From an uncultured Hyphomicrobiales bacterium (GTDB lineage Bacteria; Pseudomonadota; Alphaproteobacteria; Rhizobiales; Xanthobacteraceae), in NCBI GenBank assembly GCA_903885555.1, contig CAISIV010000039.1, positions 1 through 35,106 on the forward strand: a stretch of DNA of 35,106 bases, read 5' to 3'. The notes beneath the pieces are model-generated. The model saw nothing but the letters and a program-made list of their open reading frames with translations. It did not search any database and was not told the DNA's origin. Of the stretch, positions 16,030 to 23,774 are shown piece by piece; position 1 is the first letter of the stretch, and each line of letters begins with the position of its first letter. The position numbers and the translations under genes were made by a program.

Positions 16030-17181
16030 ATGATGAATATGAGAACCGATCTTCCGGCAATTCCGTTTATCGACCTTGCCGCGCAGCGCCGTCGTCTTGG
16101 CGATAGCGTCGATGCCGCCATCACGCGCGTGCTCAATCACGGCCAGTACATTCTCGGGCCCGAGGTACGCGCCTTCGAGGCCGAACTTGCTGCGTTCTGC
16201 GGCGCCAAACATGTCGTGAGCTGCGCCAGCGGCACCGATGCGCTGGTGCTGGCGTTGCGCGCGCAAGAGATCGGCCCCGGCGACGCCGTGATCTGTCCGT
16301 CCTTCACGTTCTGCGCGACCGCGGAAGTGGCGGCGCTGGTCGGCGCGACCCCTGTGTTTGTCGACGTCGACGAGAAGACGTTCAATATCGATCCCAAGGG
16401 CATTGTCGGTGCGATCGACGTGGCCAAGAGCCTCGGTCTCAAGCCGAAGGCTGTGATCCCGGTCGATCTGTTCGGACTTGCCGCCGACCACGGCGCTGTT
16501 GCGGCCGCGGCGCAGGCGGAAGGCCTGTTCATCCTCGACGACGCAGCGCAGGGCTTCGGTGCGACCTTTAACAATCGCCGGCTCGGCACCTTCGGCAACG
16601 CCACCGCGACCAGTTTCTTTCCGGCCAAGCCGCTGGGCTGCTACGGCGACGGTGGTGCGGTGATGACCGATGATGCCGGTTTTGCCGACGTTATGCGCAG
16701 CCTGCGCATGCACGGTCACGGCAGCGACCGCTACGACAATATCCGGATTGGTCTGGCCTCGCGTCTCGATACGATGCAGGCGGCGGTGCTGCTTGAGAAA
16801 CTCAAGATTTTTCCGGACGAGATCGAAGCGCGTAACCGTGTGGCACGCCGTTACAACGAAGGTCTGGCGGGCGTTGCTGTGACGCCGACGGTGCCGGCCG
16901 GCATGACGTCGGTCTGGGCGCAATACACCATCCGGGTTTCCGGCGGACGCCGAGAGGCTTTCGCGGCGGCGTTCAAGGCCGAAGGCATTCCGACCGCGAT
17001 CTACTATCCGATTCCGTTGCATCTGCAGCAGGCCTATAAGGATTATCCGGTCGGCAAAGGCGGCGTCGCCGTCAGCGCGCGCCTTGCAGGCGAAGTCATC
17101 AGCCTGCCGATGCACGCCTATCTCGATGAAGCGACACAGGACCGCATCATTGACGCAGCACGCCGTGCACTGTCCCACTGA
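16030..17181 (+). CDS. DegT/DnrJ/EryC1 family PLP-dependent sugar aminotransferase (WbpE-like)
   Basis: This 383-residue cytoplasmic enzyme transfers an amino group, probably from glutamate, to a keto-sugar nucleotide. Counting from the ATG at 16030, it shows PFIDLAAQRR near the start, SGTDALVLAL at 67-76, DDAAQGFGA around 170-178 and the PLP lysine K200 in FFPAKPLGCYGDGG. The open frame extends upstream to 15937, but that part overlaps the previous gene and is arginine-rich nonsense. The homology starts at the MMNMRTD segment, with ATGs at 16030, 16033 and 16039 and a GGA at 16023-16025. Paired with the WbpB-like dehydrogenase, it would form UDP-3-amino-GlcNAcA. The N-acetyltransferase (WbpD) of that pathway is not in the window. 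Confidence 0.88.
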   Translation: MMNMRTDLPAIPFIDLAAQRRRLGDSVDAAITRVLNHGQYILGPEVRAFEAELAAFCGAKHVVSCASGTDALVLALRAQEIGPGDAVICPSFTFCATAEVAALVGATPVFVDVDEKTFNIDPKGIVGAIDVAKSLGLKPKAVIPVDLFGLAADHGAVAAAAQAEGLFILDDAAQGFGATFNNRRLGTFGNATATSFFPAKPLGCYGDGGAVMTDDAGFADVMRSLRMHGHGSDRYDNIRIGLASRLDTMQAAVLLEKLKIFPDEIEARNRVARRYNEGLAGVAVTPTVPAGMTSVWAQYTIRVSGGRREAFAAAFKAEGIPTAIYYPIPLHLQQAYKDYPVGKGGVAVSARLAGEVISLPMHAYLDEATQDRIIDAARRALSH

Positions 17182-17288
17182 TGTTTTCGAGGCCAATTTT
17201 CCCTCTTTGCCTCTAAATTTGAAATTTCAGCCGCTCCCATAGTTCGCGGCAATGCTGTATAACAGTCTGGCACAATCCCGGATTGTAT

Positions 17289-18200
17289 ATGTCTTGGCGT
17301 AAAACCAATCATCGTCTGCGCCGGCTCGAAGCCGAGGCGATCTATCTGATGCGTGAAGCGGTGGCAGAGTTTGCCAACCCGGTCATGCTGTATTCGATCG
17401 GCAAGGATTCCAGCGTGTTGCTGCATCTGGCGCTGAAGGCGTTTCATCCCGCCAAGCTGCCGTTCCCGCTGCTGCATATCGATACGACCTGGAAATTTCG
17501 CGAGATGATCGCGTTCCGCGATCGGGAGGCGGCGCGGCTCGGCGTCGAACTGCGCGTACATATCAATGAAGACGGCGTTGCGCGCGGCATCTCACCGGTG
17601 GCGTCTGGATCGAGCGTGCACACGCAGGTCATGAAGACCGAAGGGCTGCTGCAAGCTCTGGATCAATGGAAATTCGATATCGCTTTCGGCGGCGCGCGCC
17701 GCGACGAGGAAAAGAGCCGGGCCAAGGAGCGCATCTTTTCGCACCGCTCGGCGAGCCATGCCTGGGATCCGCGCAACCAGCGGCCCGAGCTGTGGAAGTT
17801 GTTCAACACCCGGATCAAGCCGGGTGAATCGATGCGGGTGTTCCCACTGTCGAACTGGACCGAACTCGACGTGTGGGAATACATCCGCGCCGAGAATATT
17901 CCGGTCGTGCCGTTGTATTTCGCCAAGGAGCGTCCGGTGGTGGAACGCGATAGCATGCTGGTGATGGTCGACGATGACCGCCTGCCGCTGTTGCCCGGCG
18001 AAAAGCCGAAGATGATGAAGGTGCGTTTCCGCACGCTCGGCTGTTACCCGCTGACCGGCGCGATCGAGTCGGATGCCGACACGCTCGACGCCGTCATCGA
18101 GGAGATGCGCGGTTCTGCCAATTCCGAACGGCAGGGGCGGCTGATCGACCACGATTCGTCCGGCTCGATGGAAGCCAAGAAGCGCGAGGGATATTTCTGA
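17289..18200 (+). CDS. cysD: Sulfate adenylyltransferase subunit 2
   Basis: This is the small subunit of ATP sulfurylase, which makes adenosine 5'-phosphosulfate (APS) from ATP and sulfate. The 303-residue protein has the PP-loop SIGKDSS at 36-42, [16 protein letters not shown] in the middle, and [14 protein letters not shown] towards the C-terminus, all diagnostic of CysD/NodP. I choose the ATG at 17289 ([10 protein letters not shown]) with GGA at 17280-17282 over the in-frame TTG two codons earlier. The stop overlaps the start of cysNC by one base (TGATG), giving coupled subunits. It lies 107 bp after the aminotransferase; that gap contains CTGTATAACAG (17255-17265), an imperfect inverted repeat of unknown meaning. 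Confidence 0.96.
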   Translation: MSWRKTNHRLRRLEAEAIYLMREAVAEFANPVMLYSIGKDSSVLLHLALKAFHPAKLPFPLLHIDTTWKFREMIAFRDREAARLGVELRVHINEDGVARGISPVASGSSVHTQVMKTEGLLQALDQWKFDIAFGGARRDEEKSRAKERIFSHRSASHAWDPRNQRPELWKLFNTRIKPGESMRVFPLSNWTELDVWEYIRAENIPVVPLYFAKERPVVERDSMLVMVDDDRLPLLPGEKPKMMKVRFRTLGCYPLTGAIESDADTLDAVIEEMRGSANSERQGRLIDHDSSGSMEAKKREGYF

Positions 18201-20086
18201 TGCTCGCGCCCGGCACCTCTACCAGCCTGCAATCCGCCGGCACCGCCGTGCGGCCGGCCTTGCGCTTTCTCACCTGCGGCTCGGTCGACGACGGCAAGTC
18301 GACGCTGATCGGCCGGCTGTTGCATGAGCAGAATCTGATCTTTGACGACCATCGCGCCGCGCTCGGCCGCGATTCAAAACGTCACGGCACCACCGGCGAC
18401 GACATCGACTATGCGCTTCTGCTTGACGGACTCGAGGCCGAGCGCGAGCAGGGCATCACCATCGACGTCGCCTACCGCTATTTCTCGACCGAGCGGCGGT
18501 CGTTCGTTGTGGCCGATACGCCGGGCCACGAACAATACACTCGTAACATGGCGACCGGCGCGTCGAATTCCGATCTCGCCGTATTGCTGGTCGACGCGCG
18601 TAAAGGCCTGTTGAGTCAGACCCGCCGTCACGCCGTCATCGTGAGTCTGTTGGGCATCCGCCACGTGGTGCTGGCGGTCAACAAGATCGACCTGGTCGAC
18701 TATGATCAGACCGTGTTCGAGACGATTTCGGTGAATTTCAAGTACTTTGCGGCCGATCTTGGATTCAAGACCATCACCGCGATTCCGATTTCGGCGCGGC
18801 ATGGCGACAACATTTCGACACCGAGCGAAAACACACCCTGGTATACCGGGCCGGCATTGCTCGAACATCTTGAGACCGTCGATGTCGACGATGACCGCGA
18901 CACGATGCCGTTTCGTATGCCCGTGCAATGGGTCAACCGCGCTAATTCCGATTTTCGCGGCTTTGCCGGAACGATCGTCAGTGGCGGGATCGCGCGCGGC
19001 GATGACGTCGCGGTGCTGCCGTCGGGACGCTTGACCAAGGTGGCGTCGATCCTCGGGTCGGGGGGCGAGGTCGATTCCGCTGGACCCGGCGACGCCGTGA
19101 CGTTGACGCTTGCCGACGAAGTCGACGTCTCGCGCGGCGATGTGTTCGCCGCCGTACGCGACCGGCCGGTGACCGGCGACCAGTTCGCGGCCCATTTGTT
19201 CTGGATGTCGAACGAGCGCCTTCTGCCGGGCCGTTCCTATCTGATGAAGATCGGACATCGTACACTGGCCGCGACTGTGACCGAGCTCAAGCACCGGCTC
19301 GATATCGACACGCTGGCCAAGCTCGCCGCCAAGACGCTGGGGCTGAACGAGGTCGGTCTTTGCAATCTGTCGACCGCGAGCGCTGTGGCGTTCGATCCTT
19401 ATGCCGAGAACCGTGACACCGGCGCCTTCATCCTGATCGACCGCACCAGCAACGAAACGGTCGCCGCGGGAACGATTGATTTCGCTTTGCGTCGCGCCAG
19501 CAATATTCATCACCAGAGCCAGACCATCAGCCGTGATGCGCGCTCAGGCTTGATGCGTCACAAGCCGGCCGTGCTGTGGTTCACCGGGCTGCCGGGTTCC
19601 GGCAAGTCGACCATCGCCAATCTGGTTGAGGCCGAGCTTCATGGCCGACGCGTCCACACCATCATGCTCGACGGCGACAATGTGCGGCACGGCTTGAACC
19701 GCGACCTTGGTTTCACCGAATCCGATCGCGTCGAGAACATCCGCCGCATCGGCGAGGTAGCGAAGCTGATGACGGATGCCGGACTGGTGGTGTTGTGTTC
19801 GTTTATTTCGCCGTTCCAGGCGGAGCGGCACATGGTGCGCGAACTGATCGGTGCCGACGAGTTCATCGAGGTGTTTGTCGATACCCCGCTCGAGCAGTGC
19901 ATCGCCCGCGATCCGAAGGGCCTGTACCGCCGCGCGCTGGCCGGCGAGATCAAGAATTTCACCGGAGTCGATCAGGCCTACGAGGTGCCGGAGCATCCGG
20001 AACTGCACCTGCAGACCGGCAGCAACGATGCCGAGACGCTCGCCAGCAAGGTGATCGACGACCTGGTGCGGCGGAAGATCGTCTGA
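18200..20086 (+). CDS. cysNC: Fused sulfate adenylyltransferase subunit 1 / adenylylsulfate kinase (CysNC, NodQ-like)
   Basis: The N-terminal part (about 1-445) is the GTPase subunit of ATP sulfurylase: GSVDDGKST at 27-35, DTPGH at 106-110 and NKID at 161-164, followed by translation-factor-like beta-barrels. The C-terminal part (about 450-628) is APS kinase, with the Walker A motif GLPGSGKST at 463-471 and DGDNVRHGLNRDLGF at 491-505. With CysD the product turns sulfate into PAPS, which can feed sulfur assimilation or sulfotransferases. The 628-residue fusion is the usual form in many rhizobia and other proteobacteria. The start overlaps the cysD stop, and only 3 bp separate its end from the opposing monooxygenase gene. 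Confidence 0.96.
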   Translation: MLAPGTSTSLQSAGTAVRPALRFLTCGSVDDGKSTLIGRLLHEQNLIFDDHRAALGRDSKRHGTTGDDIDYALLLDGLEAEREQGITIDVAYRYFSTERRSFVVADTPGHEQYTRNMATGASNSDLAVLLVDARKGLLSQTRRHAVIVSLLGIRHVVLAVNKIDLVDYDQTVFETISVNFKYFAADLGFKTITAIPISARHGDNISTPSENTPWYTGPALLEHLETVDVDDDRDTMPFRMPVQWVNRANSDFRGFAGTIVSGGIARGDDVAVLPSGRLTKVASILGSGGEVDSAGPGDAVTLTLADEVDVSRGDVFAAVRDRPVTGDQFAAHLFWMSNERLLPGRSYLMKIGHRTLAATVTELKHRLDIDTLAKLAAKTLGLNEVGLCNLSTASAVAFDPYAENRDTGAFILIDRTSNETVAAGTIDFALRRASNIHHQSQTISRDARSGLMRHKPAVLWFTGLPGSGKSTIANLVEAELHGRRVHTIMLDGDNVRHGLNRDLGFTESDRVENIRRIGEVAKLMTDAGLVVLCSFISPFQAERHMVRELIGADEFIEVFVDTPLEQCIARDPKGLYRRALAGEIKNFTGVDQAYEVPEHPELHLQTGSNDAETLASKVIDDLVRRKIV

Positions 20087-20089
20087 CGC

Positions 20090-21274
20090 CTAGTGCAACG
20101 CCGCCGCCAGCGCCTGCGCTTCTGGCACCACATCGTGGTCATACAGTTTCTTGCGGAACGCGGCGTGCGCCGTGATCTCGGCATCGCGGACGCCCAGATC
20201 GGAATACGAAGAATCGTAACGCATGCCGTTCTCGCGCGCGCCGCGCTGCACCGTCGCCACGCGTTCGCGTCGCAGGCGTTCGTAAGCGAGAAGGGCGGCC
20301 GGCGCCGTTCCGCTGCTGGCACCCGCGAGGATCGTCGCCAGCGCCATGCCGTCCTCGATCGACTGGTTAGCGCCCTGGCCGAGATGTGGCAGCATCGGGT
20401 GGGCGGCGTCGCCCAGCAAAGTGAGACGCCCCTTGGTCCAGACCGGCAGCGGTTCGCGGTCGTATAGAGCCCAGCGGAAGGTCTTTCTGACCTCGCTCAA
20501 GAGCCGCTCGATGCGCGGATCCCAACCGGCGAATTCGCGCCGCAGTGCGTCGGGATCGCCGGGTGCGGACCAGGATTCCTTCATCTCTTCGTCTGCTGGC
20601 ACGAAGCCGACATAGTTGATCAACTGGCCCGCACGCACCGGAAAGCTGAGGAAGTGTTTGCCCTTGCCGAGCCACATCAGCCAGGCGTCGGTCGGCCAAT
20701 CGGGAACGAGTGCATGGGGCAGTACGCCGCGATAGGCGACCGAGCCGTGGAACACCGGCTTCGACGGCGGCACGACGTGATGACGCAGTTCCGAATGGAT
20801 GCCGTCCGCGGCAATGACGATGTCGGCCTCGACGCTGGTGCCGTCGGCAAAGATCACGCGTGCCACATCACCGGTTTGCTCGAAGCCGGTGCCGCGTTTG
20901 CCCGGATGCACGATGCCCGTGGGCAGCGCCTTGGCCAGCATCTCGACCAGATCGGCGCGATGCATGCCGAAGGTCGCGTTCCAGCCGGATGAGTCCGTCA
21001 CCTGGACCGGCGCGATCGGCGCGCCGTCGTGCCGGAAATACTGCGAACCGGCGCCAACCCGTGCGCCCCATTTTTCGACAGCGGGTCCAAGGCCCACGCG
21101 TTGCAATTGGCGCACGCTATTCGGCGTGATGAAAACACCGGCGCCGACTTCACCCAGCGCAGGCGCCTGCTCGTAAACGGAGACCTTCAGACCATGCGCG
21201 ATCAGCGCGTTGGCGGTGAAAAGGCCTCCAATGCCGCCGCCGACAATAACGACGCTGGGCTTCTTCTCCGTCAT
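20090..21274 (-). CDS. FAD-dependent aromatic monooxygenase (salicylate / 3-hydroxybenzoate hydroxylase-like)
   Basis: This 394-residue flavoprotein of the class A monooxygenases hydroxylates an aromatic or heteroaromatic ring using NAD(P)H and O2. It shows the FAD-binding GGGIGGL in the first 20 residues, the DG motif in VIAADGIHSELR (about 153-164) and the GD motif in LLGDAAHPMLPHLGQGANQS (about 286-305). Three start codons lie in a row (GTG 21280, ATG 21277, ATG 21274). AAGG at 21282-21285 fits the last best. It converges on cysNC with a 3-bp gap and diverges from a Bug-type receptor gene, so the pair may serve uptake and breakdown of one carboxylated compound. The substrate is not known. 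Confidence 0.87.
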   Translation of the reverse strand: MTEKKPSVVIVGGGIGGLFTANALIAHGLKVSVYEQAPALGEVGAGVFITPNSVRQLQRVGLGPAVEKWGARVGAGSQYFRHDGAPIAPVQVTDSSGWNATFGMHRADLVEMLAKALPTGIVHPGKRGTGFEQTGDVARVIFADGTSVEADIVIAADGIHSELRHHVVPPSKPVFHGSVAYRGVLPHALVPDWPTDAWLMWLGKGKHFLSFPVRAGQLINYVGFVPADEEMKESWSAPGDPDALRREFAGWDPRIERLLSEVRKTFRWALYDREPLPVWTKGRLTLLGDAAHPMLPHLGQGANQSIEDGMALATILAGASSGTAPAALLAYERLRRERVATVQRGARENGMRYDSSYSDLGVRDAEITAHAAFRKKLYDHDVVPEAQALAAALH

Positions 21275-21346
21275 CATCACACCTTGTAGTCATTCGAATG
21301 CACGCCGGAATCAAGCTACTCTGCGCGGTAGCAAACGCCAATGGTC

Positions 21347-21363
21347 TGGTGCACACTTGGTGC
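21347..21363. repeat. Phased direct repeat (TGGTGC, 11-bp period) in a divergent promoter region
   Basis: TGGTGC occurs at 21347-21352 and again at 21358-21363, one helical turn apart, within the 133-bp gap between the divergent monooxygenase and Bug receptor genes. This could be a regulator-binding site, but two short copies may be coincidence. Confidence 0.25.
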
Positions 21364-21407
21364 GACAAGGCGCGGATCAAGCGCCGCAAAGATTTGGGAG
21401 GATTCGA

Positions 21408-22385
21408 ATGCGCTCTGCAACCGCAGCCGGTTTGGCGCTGTGCTTTTCACTATCGCTGGCTGTCCTTGCTCCCGCACAGGCGCAGGTTTATCCGGATCGG
21501 CCGGTCAAGATCGTCGTGCCGTTCCCGGCCGGCGGAACTGCCGATGCTGTGCCGCGTCTGCTTGGCGATTTCCTGTCGCGCAAATGGGGCCAGCCTGTCC
21601 TGATCGAGAATCATTCCGGCGCGGGAGGCAATGTCGGCGCCGAGTTTGTCTATCGCGCGGCGCCGGACGGTTACACGCTGCTGTCGTCGCCGCCGCCGCC
21701 GCTGGTGACCAATCACAATCTGTATTCCAAGCTCAATTTCGATCCGCTGCAATTCGAGCCGGTCTCGGTGATGGCGCACGTGCCTACCGGGCTGTTCGTT
21801 AATCCGGACAAAATCAAGGCGAGTAGCGTTCCGGAGTTGATCGATTACTTGAAACAAAATCCCGACAAGGTGACGGCCGCGACGCAAGGCAACGGCACCA
21901 CCTCCCATCTGACGTCGGAGATGTTCCAGTTGATGGCCAAGGTGAAACTGCGCAATATTCCCTATCGCGGCTCGGCGCCAGCGCTGCAGGGCCTGCTCGC
22001 CGGCGACGTCGATCTGATGTTCGATAATCTCGGCGTGTCGATGGCGATGGTGAATTCTGGAAAGCTCAAATTGCTGGCCGTGGCCTCGCCGCAGCGTTTG
22101 TCCGATCTGCCGAAGGTTCCGACCATGACGCAGACCTTGCCGGGCTTTGAGTCGGCGGCCTGGTACGCCATCGTGGCGCCGCCGAAGACGCCGAGGGCCA
22201 TCGTCGACAAGATCAACGCCGACGTCAGCGATGCGTTGAAGCAACCTGACATCCAGAGCAAGCTGAAGAACCTCTCGGCCGAGGTCTACGGCGGCTCGCC
22301 GGAGCGGGCGGCCAAATACATGAGCGAGGAAGTCGCGCGCTGGGGCAATGTGATCAAGGCCGCCAACATCAAGATCGAGCAGTAG
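21408..22385 (+). CDS. Bug-family tripartite tricarboxylate transporter substrate-binding protein
   Basis: This 325-residue periplasmic binding protein has an N-terminal signal peptide likely cut after A25 (motif AQA). The mature protein begins QVYPDRPVKIVVPFPAGG, then GQPVLIENHSGAGG and AAPDGYTLL, the standard Bug opening. Such receptors bind carboxylates or aromatic acids for TctA/TctB-type transporters or for sensing. The frame stays open to 21210, but GGGAGGA at 21396-21402 and the signal peptide fix the start at 21408. No tctA or tctB is nearby, as is usual for orphan Bug genes. It diverges from the monooxygenase gene, which hints at an aromatic ligand. It converges on the Nramp-like gene with a gap of 4 bp. 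Confidence 0.93.
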   Translation: MRSATAAGLALCFSLSLAVLAPAQAQVYPDRPVKIVVPFPAGGTADAVPRLLGDFLSRKWGQPVLIENHSGAGGNVGAEFVYRAAPDGYTLLSSPPPPLVTNHNLYSKLNFDPLQFEPVSVMAHVPTGLFVNPDKIKASSVPELIDYLKQNPDKVTAATQGNGTTSHLTSEMFQLMAKVKLRNIPYRGSAPALQGLLAGDVDLMFDNLGVSMAMVNSGKLKLLAVASPQRLSDLPKVPTMTQTLPGFESAAWYAIVAPPKTPRAIVDKINADVSDALKQPDIQSKLKNLSAEVYGGSPERAAKYMSEEVARWGNVIKAANIKIEQ

Positions 22386-22389
22386 GGCG

Positions 22390-23676
22390 TCAGATCAAGG
22401 ACGACCAGATCAGCGCGACGACCGCGGCGGCCATGATCGCCGTGCCGCCCCAGCCGAAGGCGAGCAGGGCTCGCTTGGCCCTGAACCTGCCCATCAATTC
22501 TATTTTCGAGATGATAAGCATCATCGCCGCCATGATCGGTACGGCGACGATGCCATTGATGACGGCGCTCCAGATCAGCATCTTGATCGGGTCGATACGC
22601 GTGAAACCCAGTCCGAAACCGATGATCGTCGCCGCGGCGATGATGCCGTAGAAGCCGACGGCGTCCGGCGCCTTGGCTTCCAGCGTCGCCGGCCAGCCAA
22701 AGGCTTCCGCGACGCCATAGGCGGCGGAGCCGGCGAGAACCGGGATAGCAAGCAGCCCGGTGCCGACGATGCCCAGTGCGAACAGATAAAATGTCAGTTC
22801 GCCTGCCAGCGGCCGCAAGGCCTCTGCGGCCTGGGCGGCTGTCTGGATATTGGTGATGCCGCCGGCGTTTAATACCGCTGCGGTGGTCACGATGATGAAG
22901 AAGGCAATGGCGTTGGAGAAGATCATGCCGACGGTTGTGTCGATGGCGATGCGGCTAATTTCGGGATCGCCGCCACGGCGCAGTTCAACCAGGGGTCTGC
23001 GGTGCTTTTTCTGGCTCATCTCCTCCACTTCCTGCGAGGCCTGCCAGAAAAACAGATAGGGGCTGATCGTGGTGCCGAGCACGGCGACCACCATCATGAA
23101 ATAATCCAGATTGAATACGGGCTTCGGCCAGATCGCGGCCAGCAAGGCCGCGCTCCACGGAATTTTCACGGTGAACGCCGTGATGACATAGACGAACAAT
23201 GTCAGCGTCATGAATTTCAGCACCGGCGCGTAACGGCGGTAAGGCACGAAAACCTGCAACAACACCGATGCCGCTGCGAAAATGAGCGCGTGCTCGTGTG
23301 ACAGGCCGCCGATCACAAGCGACAGGGCTTCGCCCATCACGCTGATGTCGGCGGCGATGTTGAAGGTATTAGCGGCTACCAGGAGGAAAACAAGAGCGAG
23401 GACGAACCATCGCGGTGCGAACTGCGCAAGATTGGCCGCCAGGCCCTTGCCGGTGACGCGGCCGATCTGCGCGCTGATCAGCTGAATCGCGATCATGAAC
23501 GGCGTGGTGAGGAACACCGTCCACAGCAGGCCGTAGCCGAACTGCGCGCCGGCCTGGGAGTAGGTGGCGATGCCGGACGGATCGTCGTCGGCGGCGCCTG
23601 TCACAAGACCAGGACCCAAAAGGCGAAGAATGATGTTGCGCGGTTTGGCGGCGTTGCCGTTCCGAATGTCCGTCAT
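22390..23676 (-). CDS. Nramp (SLC11)-like transporter with altered metal-binding motifs
   Basis: This 428-residue inner-membrane protein with about eleven helices belongs to the Nramp superfamily. The TM1 region reads GAADDDPSGIATYSQAG (27-43) and TM6 reads GTTISPYLFFW (201-211), followed by the QASQEVEEM loop. Canonical Mn/Fe Nramps have DPGN in TM1 and MPH in TM6. Here the aspartate (D32) remains, but the asparagine position is G35, the methionine position is S205 and the histidine position is Y207. It is therefore unlikely to be a standard MntH, and its ion is unknown; Mg2+ or another cation is possible. The frame runs upstream to 23985 over the ManC gene, but the protein starts at the ATG at 23676. 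It may be downstream of manC, with a hairpin between them. Confidence 0.85.
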   Translation of the reverse strand: MTDIRNGNAAKPRNIILRLLGPGLVTGAADDDPSGIATYSQAGAQFGYGLLWTVFLTTPFMIAIQLISAQIGRVTGKGLAANLAQFAPRWFVLALVFLLVAANTFNIAADISVMGEALSLVIGGLSHEHALIFAAASVLLQVFVPYRRYAPVLKFMTLTLFVYVITAFTVKIPWSAALLAAIWPKPVFNLDYFMMVVAVLGTTISPYLFFWQASQEVEEMSQKKHRRPLVELRRGGDPEISRIAIDTTVGMIFSNAIAFFIIVTTAAVLNAGGITNIQTAAQAAEALRPLAGELTFYLFALGIVGTGLLAIPVLAGSAAYGVAEAFGWPATLEAKAPDAVGFYGIIAAATIIGFGLGFTRIDPIKMLIWSAVINGIVAVPIMAAMMLIISKIELMGRFRAKRALLAFGWGGTAIMAAAVVALIWSSLI

Positions 23677-23698
23677 CGGCCTGAACTTTCGCTTGTGC

Positions 23699-23726
23699 GC
23701 CCCAGCGGCGGTATTCCGCGTGGGGC
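23699..23726 (-). terminator. Strong hairpin between manC and the Nramp-like gene
   Basis: GCCCCA (23699-23704) plus GCGG (23705-23708) pair with CCGC (23716-23719) and TGGGGC (23721-23726), giving a 10-bp stem with one bulged G and a 7-nt loop. It sits in the 98-bp gap after the ManC stop. No U-tract follows on the minus strand, so it may be a weak or Rho-assisted terminator or an mRNA-stabilising stem. Confidence 0.45.
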
Positions 23727-23774
23727 TTAGCGGGTCAAGTTCACAAAGAATAAATTCGGCGCGTGCTCGGGCAA

